In this document: piece after piece, positions 34,487-44,956 of the stretch
Layout: every line of letters begins with the position of its first letter
Position numbering within the stretch: position 1 is the stretch's first letter
Source: Takakia lepidozioides
Lineage: Eukaryota > Streptophyta > Takakiopsida > Takakiales > Takakiaceae
NCBI GenBank assembly: GCA_030704615.1
Contig: CM060733.1
Location: 67,394,001 to 67,458,000, forward strand
Direction of reading: 5' to 3'
Length of the DNA stretch: 64,000 nt
Notes under the pieces: generated by a model
Seen by the model: only the letters and a program-made list of their open reading frames with translations
Databases searched by the model: none
Told to the model about the DNA's origin: nothing
Program-made: the position numbers and the translations under genes

Positions 34487-37400
34487 ATGCTCGAACCTGA
34501 GAGGGGGGGAGTTCGTGCACCAGACAGGAGACCTCGTCGCAAGCTCCGAAAATTATACTTCGGACGTAGGCCAATGCCGAAGGGGAGGAAGCAGATGCGT
34601 CTACAGGAGGAGATTGCCATCTCCGAGCAGCAGGCCACTCAGGCAACCCAGCCACTAGTGAGAGCTCCATGCGATCGGGCTGCGCGCAGCTGATCGAGCA
34701 CCGAACCCCCCATTTTGCTTCTGTAATTCTTAGACTGAATGCTAGGAGACTTGAATGCAGAACATGTTTGCATGCCTAACAGAAAGGTGGACGTGCTGGA
34801 GGGATCGCAGGAATCCGAAGAGCCGCAGGAAGAGTCCGTGGAGCTAGCTGCAGCACGTACACCCACCCGATCCTCGAGCGCGGGTATTCATGCCGGGCCT
34901 AGCCCTATGCGTTTCAAAAACGCGGTTTCGAAGGGCAAGTTCAAAGCCCCAGAGATCGACTCGCGTTCTCCGGTCATGGAGAATCGCCAGCAGGGGTCGG
35001 GCCCTTCTCCAGCAAAGTCGAAGAAGAAGCAACCCGTCCCTCTACTGGTTTCTGAACCGGCTCAGGCCATTTCACCCCCACCAACGCGAATGAAGCAGCA
35101 GGGGTAAAAGACAGATTCAATTGCAGCAGACACCTTCACCTGCAAGGATGAGGAAGCAGAAGGCAATCAGGGCGACGGCCGAACAATCTCCCGCAAAACC
35201 GCTTCCACAAGCTGAAGCTCAGTTCCTGGAGGATTTCCCGCCTGCAGATGTTGGGGCCATCTCTGCTGCAGCGAAGGCAATGGGATCGACCATTTCTGTT
35301 GATTTGGTACCGGAGGAGGGTGCTGCCGCTCAACGTTCGCAGCAAGACCTCACCACCGATGAGCAAGCAGGCCCGGAGGAGGCCTCTGCAATGGCAGAAT
35401 TGCCCGCAAACAGGCCCCAGAGTGCAGCTCCAGTTGAGGATGCTCCAGCTGCTCAGCCACTACCGGCACCTACAGACATGTCTCCGGAGGATTTCAAAAG
35501 TGCAGCGGATAAAATGTTGGAGGAAACAACAGTAGCATTGGCAAAGTTCTGGGCAGCAGGGTATTCCAGCGGACTCTTCGAATCCCACTCTGTCGCATGG
35601 TCTCCCTTCCCATCGTCAGGCAGGCCCTTCCCGGAGATGTGGATAAGCTCAAGTTCGCATTTCGAGAAGGGTACCGTCTGGGATCGGCAGCATTTTACGT
35701 TTCCATTGAGAATGAGGACGGCGAAACTCGTGGACCCACTGCTGATGAATTGTCAACGTGGGATACCCACTGGCACACTCGCAACGACGAATTCGAGGCG
35801 ACGCTGAAGGGTGATCCAGACTTCGGCCATATGTCGGGTAAAATGTTCTTTGTGTGGGACGGGAATCACCGACTTCTTGCCTGGTGGGAGTACATCAAGC
35901 AGAACCATGCCAAGCACATTGGCTGGCATTACATGGTGGAGTGTGTCATCCTCAAGGTGAAGGCGGCAGACTCCTCCCTGCTCAAGAATGCCATGGCGGA
36001 CCTCAACTCGTAAGATACTCATACCCTCCCTAGCACGTTCGAAATGCGGTGCCGCATTTCGGTTTCCATTCTGGTTTGTTTCCGTGCTTCCGTGTACTGA
36101 ACTGAGAGTGTGCCTTGCAGGGTCACTGAGAATGCGTACGTGCATACCCACATGGCACATATGCTGTACAGGGTGAGGAAAACTGGTCTCACTGATCCGC
36201 AGATGTTTGCGGAAATGCTGGAGCCCGAGCTGATTCAGAAAGCCGTTGCAAAAACGGACCGGACATGGTATCGTCTCACTATGGATGGAATGGTGGAGGT
36301 GATATACGAAGTAAGTCGTCCTCCAATTTCCCTCTGCTCATCCTTCCCCAATTTCCAGTAATCTTTCCACATGAATCGAATGTAACGCTTCTGCATGTTT
36401 TTGTTGGCAGTCAAACATCAAGCTGGATTTGGCCCATGCCAAACGCTTCTTCATGGAAAGTGAGGGGCAGGTGAAAACGTTGCAGTCATTGACTGAGCAT
36501 TTGAAGGAAGCCGGTGTCAAGTCCAGAACCAATACAAGTCAAAGCTTGTGAAGCTGGTGGCAATTGCAGATCCGGCACTTGGAAAGGACTTCATCCCCGA
36601 GATTGCAAAACACTATTCTCGGGCCATGCAGCCGACCATGCAATTGGAGAAACTGCATCACCTCTCAACGGCATGTGTTGAGGCGAAAGAGAAGGTGAGG
36701 TTTCAATGCACTGAAGTTCCTTCCTAGCAATAGCCACTCTCTTCCAGCTCCTGACATTGGATCGGAAATGGCAGACACGGTGGCTGTCGATCTGGAATGC
36801 ATCCGAGAGCATAAGGACAATGTGGTCTTTTCCACTCGAAGTTTCCGACCCTGCAGTGGATGTCTGGCTCAACCGCATGACTTGGTGGTTCCAGGTAATT
36901 CAAGGTACTTCCCCAGATTTCTTTTCTGAAATGAATTCCCTGAACTGCTACGTGACAATGCATTTGGGAATCGCAGGTAATGTCGAATGCGAAGGAGCAA
37001 GTCGTAATGCACACAAATTTGTTCGGCTTGTACGTCAAATGGGATGGAACACAGACATTGGAAGACTACGTGACACGTTTCAGATGTGCGTACAAGGACA
37101 ACCTTTTCGCCAGAGAGCTACAGACAGCAAGAAGGAGCGTGGAGTTTACACACCAGGAGGGAGCGGGGAAAGCTGCAATGCGAATTGTTTACAGGTGAAG
37201 CACAGCTGCCCTTGTATGCGAAGCCTGGTTACAAGGTTTGTCTCGGAAATGCGGCACGCATTCGCATTTTATGTTTTCGGTGGCACTCTGCGAGTAGGTT
37301 CGTCCAATCTTATGCTCACGCATGCTGACTGCCTTGCAGGTATATGAAATACGTGCTCCTTCAGACAGGTGCCCTGGCTCAAGAGCCCCCGTTCTTCATG

Positions 37401-39693
37401 GCTTGGACCGTGGCGGGCCCAAGCTGTGTCTACACACCCGAGATGCAGAAACAATGGCATCCCGCGCATCTCGTTGGATGCCCTTGGTACCTGGATATGT
37501 CTGGCGGTATTGTTGACGAGTCTAAGAAAGATCTGCACGCCTTGGCAGAAGAGAAGAGAAAGGAAAGACGTGTCCCTGCTGGGCCAAAGTCGGCAAAGGA
37601 ATCTGCTGCTCTGGAAGAATCCAGAAAGGCAGCTGAGATGGCACAAAAGATGGTGGATGCAGCTGTACAGGCCCAACAGAAGGGGTCGAAGAAGAGGACT
37701 CGCCAGCAAGGAGCAGCTGTTGTGACACCCGCCAAAACGAAGAAGCAGAAACAGCCTGTTCAGGAAGAGGGTGAGGAAGAGGACTCCGATGGTGACTTTG
37801 CAACCAGCCCACCCCCCCAAACGCAGGCTGCCTCCCCTGTGCCCACCGTTGTCACGAGAGGCACGAGAACTGGCTTGGCAAAGAAGGCACTCTTCAACCC
37901 CCCAGGGGGGCACCCTTTCGAGCCGTTGGAAATGAAGAGGCCGAAAGTGGCTCCCGAAACAGTAGTCCAGTGTGTAAATGAGAGTTTCTTGGCGGCTTTG
38001 GATGGACGGGCAGCCAAGTTGGCATACATGAAGACCATGGAGGGTCTGAAGGGCAGAGCACTGAAGAAGGCGACTGCCGAAGAGCCTTCCGACACCCCAG
38101 GATTTCAGAATATGGTCTCGTTCTTTGAGAGGGTGTGTGCAGACAAGGATTGTAGGAGGGGCGGAAATGCCACCGAGTGGTCTTGCGATATGATCATCTT
38201 GGATATTCCGGACGGAGAGCCTGTGGAAGGACTGCAAGCTTTGCCATCTTGGAACAGGTACTCGGAGGACTTTTGGAAGAAAGGATTCGGGCTTGCCCGC
38301 ATGGTGTTGGACGACAGAGGCTGTGTGGTTGTCCTGGCGAGCAGAGGAAAAAACACTCAGACAGGAATTGCGAAGTGGACCCGCAAGAGCACCGTCCCGA
38401 TTCTGAAAAAGAAGTGGACGTGCATCAACACACTGGGCCTTCGGTCGGAAGGGAAGAAGGTGATTACGACATTGGCACTCGTCACCATTCATTTGCTTGG
38501 GTGTTTTCAAATGCGGTGCCGCATTCGGTTTCTAATCGTTCCCCCCTGTGTATGCAGACGAAGCAGTTTGATGCATACTGCTTTGTGAAGGAGAACTCAC
38601 CTTTGCTTTCCAGAAGGAGGGAGGAAAGGTTGACCCGAACTGCGACCCCCTCGATTACGACGTTCTGTTCAACAACGTTCCCAAGGAACTTCTCCCTCAT
38701 AGCCTCACTTCAACGGAACCCCTGCGGTACTCACGGACTCGGAGCCCTGCCTTCATTCAGACAATTATGGAGACATGCACAGATGTGGAGGGCACAGTGC
38801 TCGACCTCATCTGTGGGACAGGTATGCAAAATCTTGATCTATGCTGTTCTGCAAATTCTCGTTAGGATGTAGTTCGCAACATCTGAAGCGCGATGTTGTA
38901 ATGTGTGGATGGCATTGTAACAGGTGCCTCAATGTGGGCTGGGCGGTTTTCCGACCGGCACCTCTTTGCCTACGAGGAGGATTCATCCGTGTGGGGATCC
39001 CATCTGGAAGGGCTGCAACGGAATGTTAAGGCTCCCGACAGAGCGGAAGTCTCCTCGGATTCGTCGGAGTCCGAGGAAGACACAGTGGACATTGATGCGG
39101 AGGAGAACCCGGAATACGAGTGAGTGCAAACATTGTAAGTTTGCAAAGCCTTCTGGGTCATTTTTGTCAAACGAATTTCCGGACTGTGGTTCTCATTAGT
39201 CTCGTTGATGATTGTCATGTGCAGGATTGCAGGGTCCAGGTTGAAACATGTAGGGCCTACACTTCCTGCCAGGAAGAATGTCCCGTTCTTTGCGAGGGCC
39301 GACTTCATGACGAGCCCGGTGAGGGACTACTCCCTTCCTAGTTATGCAACTAAACTCGCAAATACAGTGATTAGAAGAAGTGAGAATCCCAGTACAGTAG
39401 AGCAGATTTTGGAGAGGGCTAGGGAGGACAGAAGGATAAGGAAAGAGTTGGTAGCAGCTCAGACAGGTAGACGGGTACGAAAGTACATATGTGATTCAGC
39501 GGATGAGAGCAACGCAGACAGGGAGGAAGACGACCCAACGGAGGTGAGATGGACAGTTCCGCAAGGGGAAGATGGGATTTTCGAAAGCCTGGCCAACGAG
39601 CAGTCCGTTGGAGATGAGAAAGGCACTGAGGGGGTGGAGGCGGAGCAGGACAGTCTAGAACAGGATGAGGATTCGGATGATTTTCAAGATTAA
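34487..39693 (+). CDS. Multi-exon gene: ParB-like domain plus permuted amino (N6A/N4C) DNA methyltransferase-like domain
   Basis: About ten exons can be laid out with GT-AG introns (for example 36,013/36,120, 36,310/36,411, 36,694/36,748, 36,895/36,977, 37,197/37,341, 38,457/38,567, 38,822/38,922, 39,119/39,225). After a basic start and a Pro/Ala/Glu-rich linker comes a ParB/sulfiredoxin-like domain: RTLRIPL...DVDKLKFAFREGY and VWDGNHRLLAWW (35,574-36,013). A helical middle follows. The C-terminal part shows CDMIILDIPDG (38,185-38,217, at the DPPY position), GFGLARMVLDDRGCVVVLAS, and then VLDLICGTG (38,799-38,925, split by an intron) with LFAYEED. Motif IV before motif I is the circularly permuted order of beta-class amino-methyltransferases. 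The DPPY motif is atypical, so activity is uncertain. Frame changes near 35,100, 35,570, 36,515, 37,170 and 38,600 are assembly errors or decay. ParB-methyltransferase fusions are familiar in bacterial mobile DNA. Confidence 0.6.
36040..36062. repeat. Single palindrome inside an intron of the ParB-methyltransferase gene
   Basis: An imperfect member of the GGAAATGCGG family (GAAATGCGG, then TGCCGCATTTC) lies in the intron 36,014-36,120. Further degenerate copies sit in the introns near 37,245 and 38,510. Confidence 0.7.
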
Positions 39694-39835
39694 TAGAATT
39701 TTAATGAAGTCTCTGTAAATGTAAATTCTCTTCCAGAGTATATAAAGGAAATTCTCCCCGACATTCGTGACCCCTCTCCAGTGTACATTCCAGCCACACA
39801 ATCGCCCAAACCACGACGCTCCCAAAATCAGAAAT

Positions 39836-40600
39836 GGGGTACCGCATTTCCAAAATTTTGGCAACTCTAAAAACCTCTTTTGAAAATGCGGCACCGCATT
39901 TCCAAAAGAGGGGAGGGACTAAATTTTCCATTTCAATGTTGGCATAGTAAAAAGTAATCCGCCGATTGGAAATGCGGTGCCGCATTTCCAAAATTTTCTT
40001 TGTCCACACGCCAGTTTTGGCCTCTCCCGCTCATTGCATGGATGCCACCACGCTTACAGAGGTCGAACAAGGAGGCCGAAGAAGGAGGTGGAGATGGCGG
40101 AATTGGAAATGCGGTGCCGCATTTCCACATTGGGGATGGTCGTTGTTCGAACTGCAGGCCCATCAGCAAAAATTGGCAACACATTCCATTGTAAAAAAAA
40201 GTCGATGACGGACATGGAAATGCGGCGCCGCATTTCCAGAACGGACATCGCAATTTGTCCAGTTGTAGACCCTCTCACGGAAATGCGGTAACGCATTCCA
40301 TCGCGCTGGTCGGAAATGTCACACTTTTCAAAGTGTTGGACGGAAATTTGGCACCGCATTCCCTTGTCCAAAAAGAAGTTTCCATTGCCAAGCTGGAAAT
40401 GCATCGCCGCATTTGCAATGCCAACCTCGATGTCTGTCCAATTTATAGACCCGTGTTGGTATTTCCTGTACCTGGACGGAAATGATGCACCGCATTCCAT
40501 TGTCCGACACTGAAATGCGGTTCATACATTTCCATGTCGGCACTGAAATGCGGCACCGCATTTCCTTGTCCGACATGGAAATGCGGTGCCGCATTTCCAT
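39836..40600. repeat. Second, irregular array of GGAAATGCGG palindromes
   Basis: About 12 copies, perfect or decayed, start near 39,836, 39,886, 39,969, 40,106, 40,215, 40,278, 40,341, 40,394, 40,480, 40,512, 40,542 and 40,577. Spacing is irregular (30-137 bases), unlike the upstream array. It lies just after the 3' end of the ParB-methyltransferase gene and before the paralogous ORF pair. Confidence 0.88.
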
Positions 40601-40854
40601 GTCCGAGATGGCGTTACTCTGGTATATTCTAGACACATGACTCTCATACCGGTTACTCTGGTATATTCATCCGGACAGACAAATTGTACAAATGAGACAT
40701 CAAATTGTAAACAGTGGGCCAATTCCGACAGTTATTCAGCAGAATGAAACACAATCATACAGAAGTGAGGTACGATGGGTTTATTGATCGGACACGATGT
40801 CTCACATTTACCAACTGCAGACAAAACTAAGCCCTTCCTCCTTCTACATGGGCT

Positions 40855-41460
40855 TCACCAAGTCGACGGAACTTCGATACCCCTCAAAACAAGCTCATTA
40901 CTGCTGCGGCACCTCGAGGTAAACTGCAATGCGGTCGTTCTGCTGCCCTTGCTGGAGCCGACGACAATGTCATGTCCATCAAGGATACCACCATCATACA
41001 TTGACAAGGTCACTGTGGGCCTCATGTGCCCGTGCGATTCGTCTTCGCAACTCAGCCGAATGTCTCCATACACTGGAAGAGCGGAGTGATCTGCACGTAT
41101 ATAGTTTTCCCCGGTGCCGTCCTCCCTGGTCCACTGGCAGCAGTTCCAGCGCCAAAGCGAGGCCGTGCGTGATCTGTCCGGCATCCCTTTCCAGCTTGGT
41201 ATATCGAGGTCAACAATTTTCAGGACCCACGGACCGCATTGACCCTCGCCCTCACCTCGCTCAAAGCGGTAATAGCCCTCCAGATACTCCATTGCGCGCA
41301 AAGACTCTTGCTTGATTCCAGCAGCGTCTGTGAAAACAGAGAGCCAGACAATGATGTCTCCTGATTCTGGTTTGAACATAGCATAATCGTGGCCATGCAG
41401 TCGGCTGGATTTCGACGGCACGGCATCCTCGAAAAAGAGTAGCGGAGTACGCTCAATCAC
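40855..41460 (-). CDS. Unknown protein, first of a divergent paralogous pair
   Basis: A 201-codon minus-strand frame. It is clearly homologous to the ORF at 41,810-42,520: shared blocks are DYAMF/DYAMY, SGDIIVWL/SGDIVIWY, EYLEGYYRFERG/EYIQGHYAFKRG, a WRWNCCQWT/LRWNCCHWT block, YGDIRL/YGDIRI, DGGILDGHDIVV/DGGMIEGQDIVV and NELVLRGIEVP/HELVLRAVEVP. The pattern looks beta-rich, with conserved Trp and a Cys-Cys pair. No family is recognised. The two ORFs stand head to head at the right end of the 22-kb block, which suggests cargo or accessory genes of that element. Confidence 0.65.
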   Translation of the reverse strand: MIERTPLLFFEDAVPSKSSRLHGHDYAMFKPESGDIIVWLSVFTDAAGIKQESLRAMEYLEGYYRFERGEGEGQCGPWVLKIVDLDIPSWKGMPDRSRTASLWRWNCCQWTREDGTGENYIRADHSALPVYGDIRLSCEDESHGHMRPTVTLSMYDGGILDGHDIVVGSSKGSRTTALQFTSRCRSSNELVLRGIEVPSTW

Positions 41461-41809
41461 AGCAGCTCCCGGATGGAGGAGGAGCAGCGCGGTGGCTGGA
41501 AAAAGTTCAAGCTAACGCTGCAATTCCTCACAAACACTCCAGGGCACATTTAAATTTCCCCCTACAGGATCCTGGACCGATGAAGATTGGCTGCTGCATG
41601 AATGTAGCCGTTTCAGTTTCCTACCCTGCCATGCAAACTATGGGCAGTCACTGCCAGGTGGGCCGATAGCCACTGGACACGACGAAGTCCATCCCCTCTT
41701 CGATGTAAATGCGGCGCCGAATTTCCATCCGGGGGGATGGACTTCGGTGGCAGATCTCAAACTATAACTTGTTGATGAGAAAGATGTATGGGTTCATCCA
41801 CCTCCGTCG
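41461..41809. promoter_or_regulatory. Divergent intergenic region with one palindrome
   Basis: About 350 bases between the two paralogous ORFs, the presumed shared promoter region. It contains one GGAAATGCGG-family palindrome near 41,705 with two mismatches (AAATGCGG, then CGCCGAATTTCC). No TATA box is obvious. Confidence 0.35.
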
Positions 41810-42520
41810 GTGGGTACGCGGGACCCAGATGCTCCATTATTGGAGGCCGGACTGCTCTTCCGCTTCACATCATTTCCAAAATCTAAGGGCTTCGTAGCTG
41901 TCCGCAAGGTCATTGTCATCGGCATCCAAGTCGTCCTCAGGTCCTCCTTTGCAAGGATGCCGTGCTTCCGGAACCGGGACGACTGCCCATTTGGAGGCAT
42001 CGATTATGCAATGTATTCGGCCACATCGGGAGACATTGTTATTTGGTACACAGATTACAGAGAAGATACTGGTTCGATTGTGGAAACATTGGTGGCTTTT
42101 GAGTATATCCAAGGCCACTACGCCTTCAAGCGGGGTGACGATCTTGGTCTGAGGAGTCCGTGGCTCCTGCGCATCCTCGATTCCGATTTTCCCAGCTACG
42201 ACGGTAACCCATGCAGAAGAAGGCGCACTGCTATGCTGTTGCGGTGGAACTGCTGCCACTGGACGTGGGTGGACTCCATCGGAGAGACCTATTCTCCTGA
42301 AGGAGTGCGCTCCTCTTCTCCATTGTATGGGGACATTCGCATTGGTGTGGACGACGAAAACGTGAAGATTTCCATATTCGATGGTGGTATGATTGAAGGG
42401 CAGGACATTGTGGTGAACATCACTAGGGGCGGTACAACGGCTGCAATCGACTTTACCTGGAGGAGCCCCATGACTCATGAGCTAGTTCTGAGAGCAGTCG
42501 AAGTCCCATTGACAACGTGA
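41810..42520 (+). CDS. Unknown protein, second of a divergent paralogous pair
   Basis: A 236-codon frame ending with TGA. From about residue 60 (GIDYAMYSATSGDIVIWY) to the C-terminus it matches the ORF at 40,855-41,460 block by block. The first 60 residues have no counterpart there and may include an unspliced intron or 5' UTR. A conserved RWNCC.WT block, FDGGMIEGQDIVV and a C-terminal ELVLRAVEVP are the signature of this pair. No known domain is recognised. Confidence 0.65.
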   Translation: MGTRDPDAPLLEAGLLFRFTSFPKSKGFVAVRKVIVIGIQVVLRSSFARMPCFRNRDDCPFGGIDYAMYSATSGDIVIWYTDYREDTGSIVETLVAFEYIQGHYAFKRGDDLGLRSPWLLRILDSDFPSYDGNPCRRRRTAMLLRWNCCHWTWVDSIGETYSPEGVRSSSPLYGDIRIGVDDENVKISIFDGGMIEGQDIVVNITRGGTTAAIDFTWRSPMTHELVLRAVEVPLTT

Positions 42521-42900
42521 CTTGTATTCAGTAGGCACATGGCTAAAGATTTGATTGCACAATCAGCACAGTAGACGTGCTTCAAATGCAATTCATGTGG
42601 ATCAATAAAAACCTCATTGTGCCCTCTTTTTATTCTATTCTGTGTCCATCGTTCCGAGAATGCGTCATTGCTCATTTCGTTTGGGATTGGGAGTGTGGGT
42701 GGATTTTGCAAGTGGCTGGTAGGCTGAAATGGGCCCCCATTGTACAGAGCAGTACCACCCTTCCATTCGCTTTACATTGCCTTTCAATATATAATTCTAA
42801 ATAACATTGCCGAACCTCCTTCATCGGGAGGTCCTTCTCCCCCTATGACCGTGGCACCCTAAACCCTATTCCCGCGGACACTCATTTCCGGAAAATAGTG
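42521..42900. other. No recognisable gene
   Basis: 3' flank of the paralogous ORF up to the right terminal repeat. An AATAAAA-like poly(A) signal is present near 42,604. Nothing else is supported. Confidence 0.45.
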
Positions 42901-42974
42901 CTGCTCATGTTTTTTTCCACACTTACGACTCTGCTCATGGCTCATGCCGCTCATGGCTCATGGCTCATGAAATA
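42901..42974 (-). repeat. Right terminal inverted repeat (ATGAGCC cluster)
   Basis: Read on the minus strand it starts TATTTCATGAGC at 42,974 and continues with ATGAGCC, ATGAGCGG and ATGAGCAG units, mirroring 20,741-20,805. Retrotransposon B sequence resumes within a few dozen bases. Confidence 0.65.
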
Positions 42975-44956
42975 GCAGCCCCCCCTCTAAGTCTGCTGGA
43001 CTTAAGGTTGCAGCTACGAAGGGCAATTGGGAGCCTGACATTGGACCCATTGTCATTAGAAGAGAGAGACGACGTATACGGCGGTTCCTAAGGCTTACAG
43101 GAATTGCTTTGCCTCTCGTGCTACGGTGGAGGAGCATGAGAGACATGTTCAGGTTGTGCATCGACCGGGTTTGGCCAATAGGGATGCGGATGGATTGAGT
43201 CGCAATCCATGCATGAGCCAGCAGGATGACACTGGAGCTTGGTGGCACGGTGAGACGGACGAGGAGATGGTGCCGGGATGGCATGCATATGCCTTTTTGC
43301 GTATCTTGGCATCGGGAGGTCAGGTTGGACCTACAACAGGGATGACTGTAGACGGAGTGTCTGAGGACCCTGAGGCTAGTGATGAGCCAAGTGGTGCCAG
43401 AGATATACATGAGGATTTGGTTGTGTTGGACTACCTCCGCACTGGAGACACGGCAGCTAGTGTGACTGCCAAGGAGAGGGATCGGATCCTACAACAAGCC
43501 AAGAGGTTCAAGTGGGAGGGGATACACCTGCTTCGAGTGTAGGAGGATGGTCGGGTGAGGATCGTGCCTCACCCAACTCAGCGTGCACGGTTAGTGCGGC
43601 ATGCCCATGAGGAGCTGGGGCATTTTGGAGTGCGACGCACTCATAGTTTACTGCAGGGGTAGTATTGGTGGCGTGGTATGCACACATAGGTGCAACAATT
43701 CGTGGCTAGGTGCATGGTGTGTGACACGGTGCGTGCTTCATTCAACGCCACTACACCACAGTTGCATCCATTACCCATCATGGGATTGGGCTACAAGTGG
43801 AGTCTTGACTTCGCAGGGCCGTTGCCATTGACGATGCGCCACCACATATATGTGTTGGTGATGGTGGAGCACTTCTCCAAGTGGATTGAGTTGGTTCCAT
43901 TGCCTGACAAGGCTAGTGAGGCGGCTGCGTATGCATTCCTAGATTGTGTGCTTAGCCGATTTGGTGCTCCAGCTGAGGTACTCACGGACCAAGGGAGAGA
44001 GTTCTTAGGGGAGTTTCAGGCTTTGTGTGATAAAGCCTTGATAGACCACCGTACCACTTCTCGGGATCATCCTAAGGCCGATGGCTTGGCAGAGAGAGTG
44101 GTTCAGACAGTGAAGAGGGGTTTGCGCAAGTATGGCTTGCAAAAGGGACACCTAGGAGATTGGGATCTTCAGGTACCTTGGTTAGCCATGGGCTACAGGT
44201 TCAGCAAGCAAGCATCACTTGCCTCATTCTCACCATATTTCCTTCTCTTTGGCCGAGAGCCGGATTTGCCTGCATCTATTCGCAGAGAGGTTGCAGTAGT
44301 CCTCAACCTTGATGATCCGGATGTGTGGACACAAGCATGTGCCCAATGGCCAGAGTTGTTCAAGAGAGTCATGCCTATGGCTTTTGATAATCCTGCTATT
44401 GCCCAACACCGAGACACATTGAGGTATGTCACTATACGTGGAGGGGGATATCGGCTAGGTGTTTGGCGTTTCTACCCTGGGGACTATGTGTATCTGCAGC
44501 AGACAGCGCCTATGACCTTGGATGTCACAGCATGACGTGTGATTCTAAGGGTCAGGGAGGTGTTGCCTTCATGAGTGTTGATTCTGGAGGGTCGAGATGG
44601 CATGGTATGGAAGGACCATGTGCGTAATTGTGCGTCATGTCACCTTCCACATGTGGATGGGAGGATAGATCCCAACCTTGCAGTGGTACCTGCAGGATTG
44701 CGTTGCATGCTATGTGGGCATGCTCGTGGTGCCGCCACTATGCTGGTGTGTGATCGATGCTCAAGAGGTTGGCACATGGGATGCTTGACACCACCTCTTG
44801 AGAGGGTTCTTGATGGAGATTGGTTATGTCCACACTGCTTGGGGATAGTGGCAGTGGATATGACTAGTGGCAGTTCACAAGACATGGGAGGCCAAGCTCA
44901 TAGGCGTCAATACCCAAGATCTCAGGCTCAAGTTCACAGGTTGCAAGACGTCGACT
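42975..44956 (+). pseudogene. Retrotransposon B RNase H end, integrase and C-terminal PHD finger
   Basis: Starting from the RNase H/integrase link (VVHRPGLANRDADGLSRNP, about 43,145-43,200), one frame carries the integrase zinc finger (HAHEELGHFG...CMVC, 43,600-43,730) and the core: SLDFAGPL (first Asp, about 43,805), LTDQGREF (second Asp, about 43,985) and GLAERVVQTVK (Glu, about 44,090). The C-terminus has a classic PHD finger at about 44,704-44,841 (CMLC, VCDRC, GWHMGC, WLCPHC; C4HC3). PHD fingers read histone H3 tails, so this may replace the chromodomain in choosing insertion sites. TAG at 43,540, 43,660 and 43,687 and TGA at about 44,533 and 44,572 break the frame, so the copy is dead. 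Confidence 0.85.

Larger units (their letters stand above)
20741..42974. mobile_element. 22.2-kb block with ATGAGCC-rich terminal inverted repeats: candidate large DNA transposon with ParB-methyltransferase cargo
   Basis: Both ends carry the same 12-bp terminus TATTTCATGAGC in inverted orientation, followed by clustered ATGAGCC/ATGAGCGG units. On both sides retrotransposon B sequence resumes. Inside, in order, are a few palindromes, a SWIM-type transposase gene (minus) hit by a young chromovirus, a phased palindrome array, a ParB-methyltransferase gene (plus), a second looser palindrome array, and a divergent pair of paralogous ORFs. Without the chromovirus and one target duplication the block is about 15.3 kb. 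I found no matching target-site duplication at the outer ends, and the host element lacks its RT segment at this point, so insertion with deletion is likely. A chance juxtaposition of two smaller elements is the alternative. Confidence 0.6.

Noticed and set aside
37269-38510. A 413-codon minus-strand frame opposite the ParB-methyltransferase exon
   Set aside because: It is antisense to a frame with recognisable motifs and splice sites and has no motif of its own.
34487-39693. Bacterial contamination as the source of the ParB-methyltransferase
   Set aside because: Several GT-AG introns, one splitting motif I, and family palindromes inside introns show it is native to this genome.
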